From Pedobacter hiemivivus (GTDB taxonomy: Bacteria > Bacteroidota > Bacteroidia > Sphingobacteriales > Sphingobacteriaceae), in assembly GCF_004331685.1 (NCBI RefSeq), contig NZ_SJSM01000006.1, positions 179,848 through 243,847 of the forward strand: a stretch of DNA of 64,000 nucleotides, written 5' to 3'. Each line of letters begins with the position of its first letter. The stretch's first letter is position 1. The translations under genes were made by a program, and so were the position numbers. Below, one piece after another: positions 33,971 through 42,932 of this stretch. Under the pieces are notes generated by a model. That model worked only from the letters and a program-made list of their open reading frames with translations, searched no databases and was not told the DNA's origin.

Positions 33971-35551
33971 ATGAAAAAAACATCCTTATTTTCACTTATT
34001 TCCGTAATGGCTATTACCTCTTTTGTTTCCTGTAAATCTAAATCAGGATCATCAGATAAAACGGGAATGGCCTACAACAAACAGGAATATGGCGGTTTTG
34101 CGGTAAATAATAGATACAGACGTGGCCCAGGCCCCGGTTTGGTGGAGATTGAGGGTGGTGCCTTTGTAGTTGGTGGTAGTGCAATTAATGTACCCGGACA
34201 AGAGTTAGGCAATTACAACCATAAAAAGGAAACTACAGTTAACTCCTTTTATATGGACGAAACTGAGGTTTCTAACACCAACTGGTTAGAGTATCTAAAC
34301 TGGATACGTACCAACTTCCCTAAAGATTACGAATATTACTACACTGAACTACCTGATACATTGGTTTGGCGTAGACCACTTTCTTATAATGAGCCATACG
34401 TAGATAATTATTTAAGACATCCTGCCTATCAGGATTATCCAGTAGTTGGTGTGAGCTGGGAACAAGCAGCACGCTATTGCGAATGGAGAACAGATAGGGT
34501 TAACGAATTGTTGCTTCGCGAGCGTGGTTATATGACCAGCTTTAGAGACTTAAACGGCGGTACTGCAAGAGCTAATGGTGCTGGCGCTGCAGCTGGCCCC
34601 AAATCTACCGGACCTTTTAGTACTGGAACTTATTTAAACGACCAGATCGATGATAAGGGGAAAAGAGCAATGAGAGATTTAAACCCTTCCAGTGCAGGAG
34701 CAGCCACCGGCAAAAACATGGCAACCAGAAATGTAAGACTTGAAGACGGTATTTTGAAACAGCCTTATCGTTTACCTACGGAAACGGAATGGGAATATGC
34801 TGCATTGGGACTTATTGGTAATACTCAATATGAAAACATCAATGACAATAAAATATATCCATGGAGCGGCTTAGGCTTAAGCTCGGCTAAGAAAAGCACT
34901 AGAGGATTGATACTGGCCAACTTTAAAAGAACTAAAGGTGATTATATGGGTGTTGGTGGTTCATTAAATGATAAAGGAGCAATTACTGTTGCTGTAAGAT
35001 CCTACACACCAAACGATTTCGGACTTTACAACATGGCTGGAAACGTAAATGAATGGACTGGAGATACCTACCGTGTGAGTACATTCGAAGCGGCAGAGGC
35101 TTTCAACCCATTCAGGGGTAACCTTTACCAGGATAAAAAGATCATTGATGCAGTTACGGGTAAGATTGCTGTTGACAAGTACAACAGACCTGTCATGATC
35201 AATGCCTTAAACGCAAAAAAACAAACCTGGGCAGAAAAACAAGCAGCAGCAGCAAAACCTGATTCTGTAAAAACCTTCAATGCCGATCAACGTGGTTACA
35301 GAGATCCAGAAAGCGAATTGTATGGTGAGATTACCTTGGTAAACAACCAATCAAAGGTATATAAAGGTGGCTCATGGAATGATCAGGCACTATGGCTTAA
35401 TCCTGCAAGCAGAAGATTTTTGCAACAAGACGAATCCTCAGCAGATATCGGTTTCCGTTGCGCAATGAGTATGCTAGGTGCACCTGAAATTCATCCAGCA
35501 GGGAAAGCTCAGTTTAAAAACAAACCACCTAGAGGTTTCAAAGGAAGATAA
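33971..35551 (+). CDS. gldJ: Gliding-motility/T9SS lipoprotein GldJ (formylglycine-generating-enzyme fold)
   Basis: 526 residues. The lipoprotein signal has Cys21 in FVSCKSK. The FGE/SUMF1 fold follows, with ETEVSNTNWLEYLNW, PVVGVSWEQAARYCEWR, RLPTETEWEYAALGLIGN, NMAGNVNEWTGDTYR and a final KGGSWNDQALWLNPASRRFL before GFRCAM. The EYAALGLIGN and DYMGVGGSLNDK segments point to GldJ rather than GldK. An Ala/Gly-rich low-complexity stretch (about 196-260) interrupts the fold. GldJ stabilises other gliding/T9SS components in the periplasm. A terminator follows. Confidence 0.85.
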   Translation: MKKTSLFSLISVMAITSFVSCKSKSGSSDKTGMAYNKQEYGGFAVNNRYRRGPGPGLVEIEGGAFVVGGSAINVPGQELGNYNHKKETTVNSFYMDETEVSNTNWLEYLNWIRTNFPKDYEYYYTELPDTLVWRRPLSYNEPYVDNYLRHPAYQDYPVVGVSWEQAARYCEWRTDRVNELLLRERGYMTSFRDLNGGTARANGAGAAAGPKSTGPFSTGTYLNDQIDDKGKRAMRDLNPSSAGAATGKNMATRNVRLEDGILKQPYRLPTETEWEYAALGLIGNTQYENINDNKIYPWSGLGLSSAKKSTRGLILANFKRTKGDYMGVGGSLNDKGAITVAVRSYTPNDFGLYNMAGNVNEWTGDTYRVSTFEAAEAFNPFRGNLYQDKKIIDAVTGKIAVDKYNRPVMINALNAKKQTWAEKQAAAAKPDSVKTFNADQRGYRDPESELYGEITLVNNQSKVYKGGSWNDQALWLNPASRRFLQQDESSADIGFRCAMSMLGAPEIHPAGKAQFKNKPPRGFKGR

Positions 35552-35572
35552 TCCAACCGAATTATAAACAAG

Positions 35573-35608
35573 AAAAGCTGCGCTTCAAATGAAACGCAGC
35601 TTTTTTTT
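35573..35608. terminator. Bidirectional terminator between gldJ and the biotin carrier gene
   Basis: Stem AAAAGCTGCG (35573-35582) pairs with CGCAGCTTTT (35595-35604), with an inner TTCA/TGAA extension, and is followed by four further T residues on the plus strand. It serves gldJ directly and can also stop the convergent transcript. Confidence 0.85.
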
Positions 35609-35622
35609 ATGCCTCTTTTTAG

Positions 35623-36120
35623 TTAGGAGAACTGTATCAGCACTTCGTTTTTCTCGACTTTAACGCCCTTATTAACCAGAACTTTCTTAACCGTACCACT
35701 ACTTGGTGATTTAAGGATATTCTCCATCTTCATCGCTTCCAATACCAATAGGTTATCCCCTTTATTCACTTCCTGACCTTCTGCAACCATGATATTCAAT
35801 ACCAAACCAGGCATCGGTGCTTTAACTTCCAGCATCTTATTAGCCTTTGTATTGTCAAGGCCAAGCTGCTTAAGCAACAGGTCGTATTGGTCTTCAATGG
35901 CCACTTCATAAAGTGTTCCATTCACCTTAACTACACTTTTCTTTTCTGCCTTATCCTCAGAAACCAATTCTATATTGTATGATTTGTTATTGTATATAAC
36001 ATGTGTATGGCCATCTGCAAGTGTTGTCGAATCAATCTGTAACTCCACACCATCTACTTTCAATAGCTTTTGCTCAAGTTCTACATCAAAATTATATCGG
36101 TCATTTACTTTTACATTCAT
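35623..36120 (-). CDS. Biotin carboxyl carrier protein (biotin/lipoyl attachment domain)
   Basis: 165 residues. The C-terminal biotinyl domain (about 95-165) carries the EAMKM motif (128-132) with Lys131 as the biotinylation site. The N-terminal half is a linker-like beta domain seen in acyl-CoA carboxylase carriers of Bacteroidota. It probably serves a propionyl- or acetyl-CoA carboxylase whose catalytic subunits lie elsewhere. It lies 2 nt after the DUF4159 gene, in an operon with rsmE. Confidence 0.9.
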   Translation of the reverse strand: MNVKVNDRYNFDVELEQKLLKVDGVELQIDSTTLADGHTHVIYNNKSYNIELVSEDKAEKKSVVKVNGTLYEVAIEDQYDLLLKQLGLDNTKANKMLEVKAPMPGLVLNIMVAEGQEVNKGDNLLVLEAMKMENILKSPSSGTVKKVLVNKGVKVEKNEVLIQFS

Positions 36121-36122
36121 AG

Positions 36123-36776
36123 TTATTGTGTTAATGCATACTGAATTAAATTTGCACCCATTTTAAGTGCGCTTGTCCGCTTTTCCTGAGTATCCTCAGG
36201 ATAGGTGCCAAAATCTTCCCAACCATTGCCTAGATCGCATTCAAATGTGTAATAACAAACAATCCTGTTCTGCCATGTCAAGGCATATCCTTTAGCAGGC
36301 TTACCATCATGTTCGTGTATTTTAGGAAGCCCATTAGGGAACTTAAACTTTTGGTTGTATAGACTGTGGTTGGCTGGCAATTCTACAAATGACAATTCAG
36401 GAAAGACCTTTTTCATCTCTGTACGGATAAACTTATCCAGGCCATAATTATCATCAATATGGAGGAAACCACCGCCAATTAAATATTTACGGAGATTAGC
36501 AGCCTCAGCATCACTAAAAACCACATTCCCATGTCCGGTAAGATAAACAAAGGGGTAATTAAAAATATCAGCACTACCTACTTCCACAATTGCTTCTTGT
36601 GGGGCAAAATTGGTTTTAAGGTTTTGATTACAAAATTCAATCAGATTTGGCAATGCCGTACGATTGGCATACCAATCGCCACCACCATTGTATTTCAACT
36701 TCGCTATTTTATAGGTAGGCACCCAGAAACTACTCAGCAGCACAACTGTTAAAAGAAGTAAAAACCGTCCCCTCAT
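36123..36776 (-). CDS. DUF4159 domain protein
   Basis: 217 residues. An N-terminal signal peptide (about 1-20) leads into a domain with KLKYNGGGDWYANRTALPNL, FVYLTGHGNVVFSDAEAANL and GGFLHIDDNYGLDKFIR. These are the landmarks of DUF4159, a glutamine-amidotransferase-like fold of unknown role, found in the periplasm of Bacteroidota. The start overlaps the rsmE stop by 4 nt (ATGA), so it is translationally coupled. Confidence 0.88.
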   Translation of the reverse strand: MRGRFLLLLTVVLLSSFWVPTYKIAKLKYNGGGDWYANRTALPNLIEFCNQNLKTNFAPQEAIVEVGSADIFNYPFVYLTGHGNVVFSDAEAANLRKYLIGGGFLHIDDNYGLDKFIRTEMKKVFPELSFVELPANHSLYNQKFKFPNGLPKIHEHDGKPAKGYALTWQNRIVCYYTFECDLGNGWEDFGTYPEDTQEKRTSALKMGANLIQYALTQ

Positions 36777-37477
36777 CTATTTAAATAATTCACTTCAAAA
36801 CAAGCAGCCAAGGCCGCGGTTTCTGTTCTTAATCGTGTATTACCTAAAGTTAAGGGTTTATAGCCGCTTTGCAAAGCCAATTCAATTTCAGTACCTGTAA
36901 AATCGCCTTCGGGGCCAATAAGGATCGTGTAACGTTCCTTTGGTCTGGTTACCTCGGCAATAAACTGCCTTGGTTCATTATCCAAACAATGCGCAATCAT
37001 TTTAACGCTATCGTTAGCTTGTTTTAGAAAAGTGGATAAGCTAATTTGGGGATTTAATACCGGGTGATAAGCTTGCAGCGATTGCTTTACTGCAGAGGTG
37101 ATGACCTTATACAGGCGGTCCTCTTTAACGATTTTCCGCTCCGATCGATCACAAATAACTGGGGTAATTTCATCAATACCAATTTCAGTAGCCTTCTCCA
37201 GAAACCACTCTAAGCGGTCTATGTTTTTGGTGGGTGCAATTGCAATGTGCAGGTGATGATTGCGCTTATTGTATTCATGCTTTGCTTCCACCACCTTAAG
37301 GCTCACATGCTTTTTATGCTCCCCTGTAATTTCAGCCTTATAAAGACCGCCAATACCATCAATCAAGTAAACCATTGCACCGGTACCCAAGCGCAAAACT
37401 TTAGTACAATGCTTGCTCTCCTCCTCATTTAAAACATACTCGTTGGAGCTGATATCCGGGGTATAAAAAACATGCAT
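36773..37477 (-). CDS. rsmE: 16S rRNA (uracil(1498)-N(3))-methyltransferase
   Basis: 234 residues. An N-terminal PUA-like domain (EESKHCTKVLRLGTGAMVYL) precedes a SPOUT domain with LEWFLEKATEIGIDEITPV, a LIGPEGDFTGTEIELA SAM-binding knot and a TLGNTRLRTETAALAA C-terminal motif. It methylates U1498 of 16S rRNA. It lies 10 nt after the CorC-type gene and is followed by the overlapping DUF4159 gene. Confidence 0.95.
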   Translation of the reverse strand: MHVFYTPDISSNEYVLNEEESKHCTKVLRLGTGAMVYLIDGIGGLYKAEITGEHKKHVSLKVVEAKHEYNKRNHHLHIAIAPTKNIDRLEWFLEKATEIGIDEITPVICDRSERKIVKEDRLYKVITSAVKQSLQAYHPVLNPQISLSTFLKQANDSVKMIAHCLDNEPRQFIAEVTRPKERYTILIGPEGDFTGTEIELALQSGYKPLTLGNTRLRTETAALAACFEVNYLNR

Positions 37478-37487
37478 TGGTTTGATT

Positions 37488-38804
37488 TTAATGTAAGTCT
37501 ATCGCATCGCTTTTATTGATCACCAACTCCAGCTTAATGGTCTCTATATTTTGTTCTGTTTTCTTTAAGATCGTAAACAAGTAGCCATAGCATTCTTCGC
37601 TATCTCCAACCTCAGGTATTTTACCAAAAGCATGAGATACCAATCCACCTACAGTATCAAAATCTTCATCCTCAGGAAGGTCGTGTGGGAGGTGCTCATT
37701 TACATCATAAACTGTAGCGTAAGCATTAATGATAAATTCGGTATCAGATATCTTTTCTACTGTAGGCTTCTCCTCATCATACTCATCCTGTATTTCGCCA
37801 ACAATTTCTTCTACAATATCTTCAAGGGTAACCATACCGGCAGTCCCACCAAACTCATCAATTACAATAGCAATTTGAATGCGTTTTTGCTGAAGTTCAC
37901 TCAACAGATCATTGATCTTTTTAGTTTCAGGAACAAAATAAGGCTTTCTAATGATGTCACTTAACGTCCAGTCCTTATTTTGAGCCAACAACGGAAGGAT
38001 GTCCTTAGCATGCACAATACCGATAATCTTATCAATAATATCATCGTATACAGGGAGGCGTGAATATCCTTCCGAAATAATCATTTCAACGACTTCCATT
38101 TTAGGGGTAGAAAGCTCTACACCAGAAATCTTAGTACGTGGAACCATAATATTTTTTACTACACGCTCATTAAAATCAAAAACGTTTTTAATCAGCTCAT
38201 GCTCATTCGTGTCTAATGCGCCACTTTGCTTTCCCTGATCCAGCAAATAGTAAAGCTCTTCGGTACTGTGAACAGAATCATGTCCACCAATAGTAGAGAT
38301 ACCAAATACTTTCAAGACAATATTGGCAAAACCGTTTAGCACCCATATAAAAGGTCTAAACAACCAATAAAATGCCTGAAGTGGCAGGGCGATAAACAAT
38401 GTGGTAGCCACTGGTCTTTGGATGGCAATAGATTTTGGTGCCAATTCTCCAAAAACAATGTGCATTACCGTAATGAACAAGAAGGCCAATCCGGTTGAAA
38501 TAGAAGTTATCAATACCTCAGAAAGTTGGAAATTGATCAGCAAGTCATGCACAAGACTGTGCATAACAGACTCACCCACCCAACCTAAACCAAGAGAGGC
38601 CAGGGTAATTCCCAACTGTGTTGCGGCAAGATAACCATCCAAATGCTGGGTAATGTGTTTTGCGATGTTAGCAACACGGCTCCCGGATTTAGCTTTTATC
38701 TCAATCTGAGAAGCCCGAACTTTTACAATTGCAAACTCAGCAGCAACAAAAAAGCCGTTTAGGGCGACCAGAAAAAAGGTAAAAAATATTTTGAATAACT
38801 CCAT
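37488..38804 (-). CDS. CorC/HlyC (CNNM) family hemolysin-like ion transporter
   Basis: 438 residues. An N-terminal DUF21/CNNM membrane domain (about 1-195, starting MELFKIFFTFFLVALNGFFVAAEFA) is followed by a CBS pair (about 215-335, with NIMVPRTKI and IVIDEFGGTAGMVTLEDIVEEIVGEI). A C-terminal CorC_HlyC domain (about 350-430) completes it. It likely exports magnesium or cobalt. It abuts the pyrophosphatase gene upstream with no spacer. Confidence 0.93.
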   Translation of the reverse strand: MELFKIFFTFFLVALNGFFVAAEFAIVKVRASQIEIKAKSGSRVANIAKHITQHLDGYLAATQLGITLASLGLGWVGESVMHSLVHDLLINFQLSEVLITSISTGLAFLFITVMHIVFGELAPKSIAIQRPVATTLFIALPLQAFYWLFRPFIWVLNGFANIVLKVFGISTIGGHDSVHSTEELYYLLDQGKQSGALDTNEHELIKNVFDFNERVVKNIMVPRTKISGVELSTPKMEVVEMIISEGYSRLPVYDDIIDKIIGIVHAKDILPLLAQNKDWTLSDIIRKPYFVPETKKINDLLSELQQKRIQIAIVIDEFGGTAGMVTLEDIVEEIVGEIQDEYDEEKPTVEKISDTEFIINAYATVYDVNEHLPHDLPEDEDFDTVGGLVSHAFGKIPEVGDSEECYGYLFTILKKTEQNIETIKLELVINKSDAIDLH

Positions 38805-39356
38805 TTAAGATTTATTTCTAAACTCTTTGTCGTAAAGCTCCATGCTTTCTTGTATTACTTTGTGTGCGTAACGCACTCCAAGTAAATGTTCAATTGTTAC
38901 TTGTTTTTCTTCCAAAGCTTTGTAATCCTGGAAAAACTTCACGATTTCTTTCATTGTATGTGGAGGCAATTCCGCAAGGTCATTGATGTAGTTTACCGAC
39001 ATGTCGTTTTTAGCTACCGCAATAATCTTATCATCTTGCTCACCATTGTCTACCATGTGCATTACACCGATAACTTTGGCTTCAATAATGGTCATAGGAT
39101 AAACATCCACAGAACATAGTACCAGGATATCTAATGGATCATTATCATCGCAATAAGTTTGCGGGATAAAGCCATAATTTGCAGGATACATTACAGAAGA
39201 AAAAAGAACACGGTCTAATTTAATTAGATTCGAATCCTTATCAATTTCATATTTCGCTTTTGATCCCTTAGGGATTTCAATAATTGCATTCACTATCTCT
39301 GGCACATTGTGGCCTGGAGATACACTGTGCCACGGGTGATGGTCGTCTTTACTCAT
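38805..39356 (-). CDS. ppa: Inorganic pyrophosphatase (soluble, family I)
   Basis: 183 residues. The Mg-binding signature YCDDNDPLDILVL is intact. The N-terminal EIPKGSKAKYEIDKDSN and the ANYGFIPQTYCDD stretch are also family I marks. It hydrolyses pyrophosphate in the cytoplasm. The stop codon directly precedes the CorC-type gene and the start lies 2 nt after the DedA stop, so the three are one operon. Confidence 0.95.
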   Translation of the reverse strand: MSKDDHHPWHSVSPGHNVPEIVNAIIEIPKGSKAKYEIDKDSNLIKLDRVLFSSVMYPANYGFIPQTYCDDNDPLDILVLCSVDVYPMTIIEAKVIGVMHMVDNGEQDDKIIAVAKNDMSVNYINDLAELPPHTMKEIVKFFQDYKALEEKQVTIEHLLGVRYAHKVIQESMELYDKEFRNKS

Positions 39357-39358
39357 TT

Positions 39359-40021
39359 TTATTGTTCAGTATTTGATAATTCATCATTGCCATCCTTAAC
39401 CACTTTCTTTTTCACAAAGGTATAAATCAGCGGAATTGTAGTGATGACAATAAAACCTATAATTATATATAATAAATAATCGTTAATCTCTTTTTCAAAT
39501 CTTTTGCCCAGAAAATAACCAAGCAAAGTTAAGGAAGCTATCCATATTAATGCACCTGCAACATTGTACAAGGCAAATCTTTTAAAATCCAATTTTACTA
39601 CACCAGCAAAAATCGGTGCAAAAGTTCTAACGATGGGTACAAATCTACCCATAATCAATGCAAAAGCTCCCTGCTTATTGTAATATTCCTCTGCAGCCTT
39701 TAAATAACGGCGTTTAAAGAAGAAAGACTCCTTCCGATGATACAATACCGGGCCCGTCTTTCGACCAAACCAATACCCTACAAAATTGCCTGAAACTGCA
39801 GAAACACACAGACCAAAAATCAGGACATAGATATTTACATCTAATTTGCCTGTGGCGACAAACATACCGGCAAGGAACAAAAGATAGTCTCCAGGCAGAA
39901 AAAACCCAAAGAACAAGCCTGTCTCGGCAAATATCACGAACATTACAACGTAAAAACCACCTTCTCTAAGTAATTTTTCGGGATCAATGAAGTGCTGTAA
40001 TGTGGTCCAGAAATCGTGCAT
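39359..40021 (-). CDS. DedA family membrane protein
   Basis: 220 residues. Several hydrophobic helices frame the family motifs: EGGFYVVMFVIFAETGLFFGFFLPGDYLL near the start, a GYWFGRKTGP segment, and the diagnostic GRFVPIVRTFAPIFAGV loop (about 125-142). DedA proteins move undecaprenyl phosphate or phospholipids between leaflets and support the proton-motive force. The C-terminal tail is charged. Confidence 0.93.
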   Translation of the reverse strand: MHDFWTTLQHFIDPEKLLREGGFYVVMFVIFAETGLFFGFFLPGDYLLFLAGMFVATGKLDVNIYVLIFGLCVSAVSGNFVGYWFGRKTGPVLYHRKESFFFKRRYLKAAEEYYNKQGAFALIMGRFVPIVRTFAPIFAGVVKLDFKRFALYNVAGALIWIASLTLLGYFLGKRFEKEINDYLLYIIIGFIVITTIPLIYTFVKKKVVKDGNDELSNTEQ

Positions 40022-40066
40022 ATTTCAATTATTCGTAAAACTACAAATAATTATCAATAGAAAAGC

Positions 40067-41440
40067 CTATATCAAATTTAAAATTACCGCTGGATATACC
40101 CCTAAAAATATGGTAATCAAAGCCGAGAAAACAAGCACCAACTGGTATTGAAAAGGCGTTTGTAATTCCGTCTCGCTACCTTCTTTGAAATACATAGCCA
40201 CAATAACTCTAAAATAATAATAGAAGCCTACCAGTGCATTTAAAATAGCAAAAGCAACCAGATATACCTGGTACTCCTTCATCACATTTAAAAACATCAG
40301 GTATTTCCCGATAAATCCAGCCGTAAGTGGAATTCCTGCAAGCGAAAGCATCGCAATAGTCAATATTAACGCCGTAAATGGATTACGTTTAGCCAGGCCA
40401 TTAAAGCTATCGAAATTGTCGTTTCCAGTCTTCTGCTTCACCAAAATTAAAACCGCAAAAGCAATGATCGTTGCAAAAGTATAAGCAGCAGCATAGACCA
40501 ATACATTGTTAGCCGAATTTGCAGTTAAAGCAATTAGTGAGAATAACAAATAACCCGCATGTGAGATACTCGAATAGGCCAACATTCTTTTAAAGTTCTT
40601 TTGGAACAAGGCCGTTACGTTTCCGATTAACAAGGTTAAACATACGATAGCCATCAATGGTGGCATCCAGAAATCATGTAAAGGCGCAAAAGTACCCGCA
40701 AACAAACGAAGGAATGCAGCAAAACCTGCAGTCTTAACGATCGTAGACATGAAGGTCGTAATCAATGTAGGCGCACCTTCATATACATCCGGTGTCCAAA
40801 AGTGGAATGGAGCAGCTCCAATCTTAAAACATAAGCCAACCATTAGCAATATGATCCCCGGATAAAACATCGGAGAAATTGATTTATAGTTGGTCACCAA
40901 ATACTGATTGATTACTCCAAGATCAAAAGATCCTGTTGCACCGTAAATCAGCGTAATTCCAAATAAAAGAAAACCTGTAGAGAATGCACCCATCAGGAAA
41001 TACTTTAATGAAGCCTCATTAGAGGCAAAGTTACTTTTACGTATACCCGCAAGGATATATAAACTCACCGACATGATCTCCACGCCGATAAACAACATCG
41101 ACATATTTGTATAGGAAACCATGATCACGATACCTGTAAGGGCAAAAAGAATCAAGGTAAAGTACTCCGCAATATTTTCGCTGTCTGCAGCAAAGTAGTT
41201 TTGAGTAAGTAAAAATATAAGTAAAGTACCAAATACCGTTATTCCGGTAAATGCCAATGCAAAATTATCCATTTGCATCATGCCATAGTAGCTGTGATCG
41301 GCATTCCAGCCTGTGGCCACAAAAGCCAACGAGGTAAGTAAACCAAGTAAGGTAATGGGTAATAACGCTTTTTTAGCCTTAAACAAACCTGCGTAAAGCA
41401 CCACTAAAGCTGTAACAGTTATTGTTATAATGATATTCAT
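40067..41440 (-). CDS. nuoN: NADH-quinone oxidoreductase subunit N
   Basis: 457 residues and about 14 transmembrane helices. It is an antiporter-like proton channel subunit of complex I, with KIGAAPFHFWTPDVYEGAP carrying the conserved lysine region and FKRMLAYSSISHAGYLL a second charged helix. Last gene of the nuo locus, 4 nt after nuoM. The DedA gene follows after 45 nt without a clear terminator, so read-through is possible. Confidence 0.95.
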   Translation of the reverse strand: MNIIITITVTALVVLYAGLFKAKKALLPITLLGLLTSLAFVATGWNADHSYYGMMQMDNFALAFTGITVFGTLLIFLLTQNYFAADSENIAEYFTLILFALTGIVIMVSYTNMSMLFIGVEIMSVSLYILAGIRKSNFASNEASLKYFLMGAFSTGFLLFGITLIYGATGSFDLGVINQYLVTNYKSISPMFYPGIILLMVGLCFKIGAAPFHFWTPDVYEGAPTLITTFMSTIVKTAGFAAFLRLFAGTFAPLHDFWMPPLMAIVCLTLLIGNVTALFQKNFKRMLAYSSISHAGYLLFSLIALTANSANNVLVYAAAYTFATIIAFAVLILVKQKTGNDNFDSFNGLAKRNPFTALILTIAMLSLAGIPLTAGFIGKYLMFLNVMKEYQVYLVAFAILNALVGFYYYFRVIVAMYFKEGSETELQTPFQYQLVLVFSALITIFLGVYPAVILNLI

Positions 41441-41444
41441 TTCC

Positions 41445-42911
41445 TTAGTTTACCGATGTTAATTTTTGTGTTACCTGTTCTATTAAATGTTGTACCGACG
41501 CCTCAGAAAGCTGCAGAATTGGTTTTGGATAAACACCCAATACAATAACCAATGCACAGATAACGTACAATACAACCTGCTCTGATCCTTTTATATCTGT
41601 AAAGCCAATGGTCAGTTCATTGGTTTTGCCCAGCATAATGTTTTGATACATTCTGAACATATAAACCGCACCAAAAATGATGGTTAAACCGGCAAATATT
41701 GCCGCCCATAAGCTATATTGATAAATACCAATCAGTAAAAGGAATTCCCCTATAAATCCATTGGTTCCCGGTAAAGCTACCGTTCCCAGAAGAATAATCA
41801 GAAATGCGATGGCCAACTTAGGTGCTTGTTTAGCAATACCACCCAATTCAGCAATCTTGTAAGTCCCCATACGGCCGGCAATAATATCCAGCACGAAGAA
41901 CAAACCTACCACGTTTATACCATGACTCAACATCTGGATCATTGCACCCTGCATACCTTGCACATTTAAAGCGAAGATACCAGCAGCGATTAAACCAACG
42001 TGACCAATCGAAGAGTAAGCAACCAATCTTTTGGCATCCTTTTGTGTAAATGCAATCAAAGAAGCATAAACCACGCCGATGATAGATAAAATGATCGCCA
42101 CATGTCCCCATTGCTGAACGCCAGCTGGTACGATAGGCAATAACCATCTGATCACACCATAAATACCCATTTTAAGCATGATACCCGAAAGTAACATGGT
42201 TCCTTGAGTCGGAGCTTCGGTATAGGTGTCAGGCTGCCAGGTATGGAAAGGAAATATTGGCATCTTAATCGCAAAAGCAATAAAGAAAGCCCAGAATATC
42301 CATGCCTGTTGAGTTGAATCTAAACTAAGGCTATAAAATGCCTGTATGTCGAAATTATTTGAAGGGTTCTGTAAATAAAGGTAAATGATACCTAACAACA
42401 TGAACAATGAACCTGCAATCGTGTAAACAAAGAACTTCATGTTTACTTTAATGCGGTTTTTACCACCCCATATCGCACAGATAAAGTAAATTGGAATCAA
42501 AGCTGCTTCCCATCCAATATAGAATAGGAAAGCGTCCATAGCGGTAAACACCACCAATAAACCACTTTGCATAAACAATATCAAAGCGAAAAAAGCATTC
42601 GCATTTTTATACTGATGTTGGTAAGCCGAAAGAATGATGAGCGGAACCAATGCGTTAGTCAACAGTATCATGATCATGCTAATCCCATCAACACCGGCGT
42701 GGAAACTAATTCCAAGATCTTTTATCCATGGACAGTTTACCACAAACTGTGTGCTTGCATCCGGGATAAAATTACATACCATAACCAAGGCCAGGGCTAA
42801 AGAAACAATTGCATTAACCAATGCAACATGTTTTGCTCCATTTCCCGTAAACGCCGTAACCAAGGCGCCAAGCAATGGTATAAATATAAGAAGTAGTAAA
42901 AGTTGTTCCAT
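41445..42911 (-). CDS. nuoM: NADH-quinone oxidoreductase subunit M
   Basis: 488 residues, about 14 helices. The antiporter-like signatures FAIKMPIFPFHTWQPDTYTEAP and DAKRLVAYSSIGHVGLIA are present, as is the FHAGVDGISMIMILL stretch near residue 70. It forms one of the three proton channels in the membrane arm. It lies 21 nt after nuoL and 4 nt before nuoN. Confidence 0.96.
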   Translation of the reverse strand: MEQLLLLLIFIPLLGALVTAFTGNGAKHVALVNAIVSLALALVMVCNFIPDASTQFVVNCPWIKDLGISFHAGVDGISMIMILLTNALVPLIILSAYQHQYKNANAFFALILFMQSGLLVVFTAMDAFLFYIGWEAALIPIYFICAIWGGKNRIKVNMKFFVYTIAGSLFMLLGIIYLYLQNPSNNFDIQAFYSLSLDSTQQAWIFWAFFIAFAIKMPIFPFHTWQPDTYTEAPTQGTMLLSGIMLKMGIYGVIRWLLPIVPAGVQQWGHVAIILSIIGVVYASLIAFTQKDAKRLVAYSSIGHVGLIAAGIFALNVQGMQGAMIQMLSHGINVVGLFFVLDIIAGRMGTYKIAELGGIAKQAPKLAIAFLIILLGTVALPGTNGFIGEFLLLIGIYQYSLWAAIFAGLTIIFGAVYMFRMYQNIMLGKTNELTIGFTDIKGSEQVVLYVICALVIVLGVYPKPILQLSEASVQHLIEQVTQKLTSVN

Positions 42912-42932
42912 TATCTTTTCTTGAACGATCTT

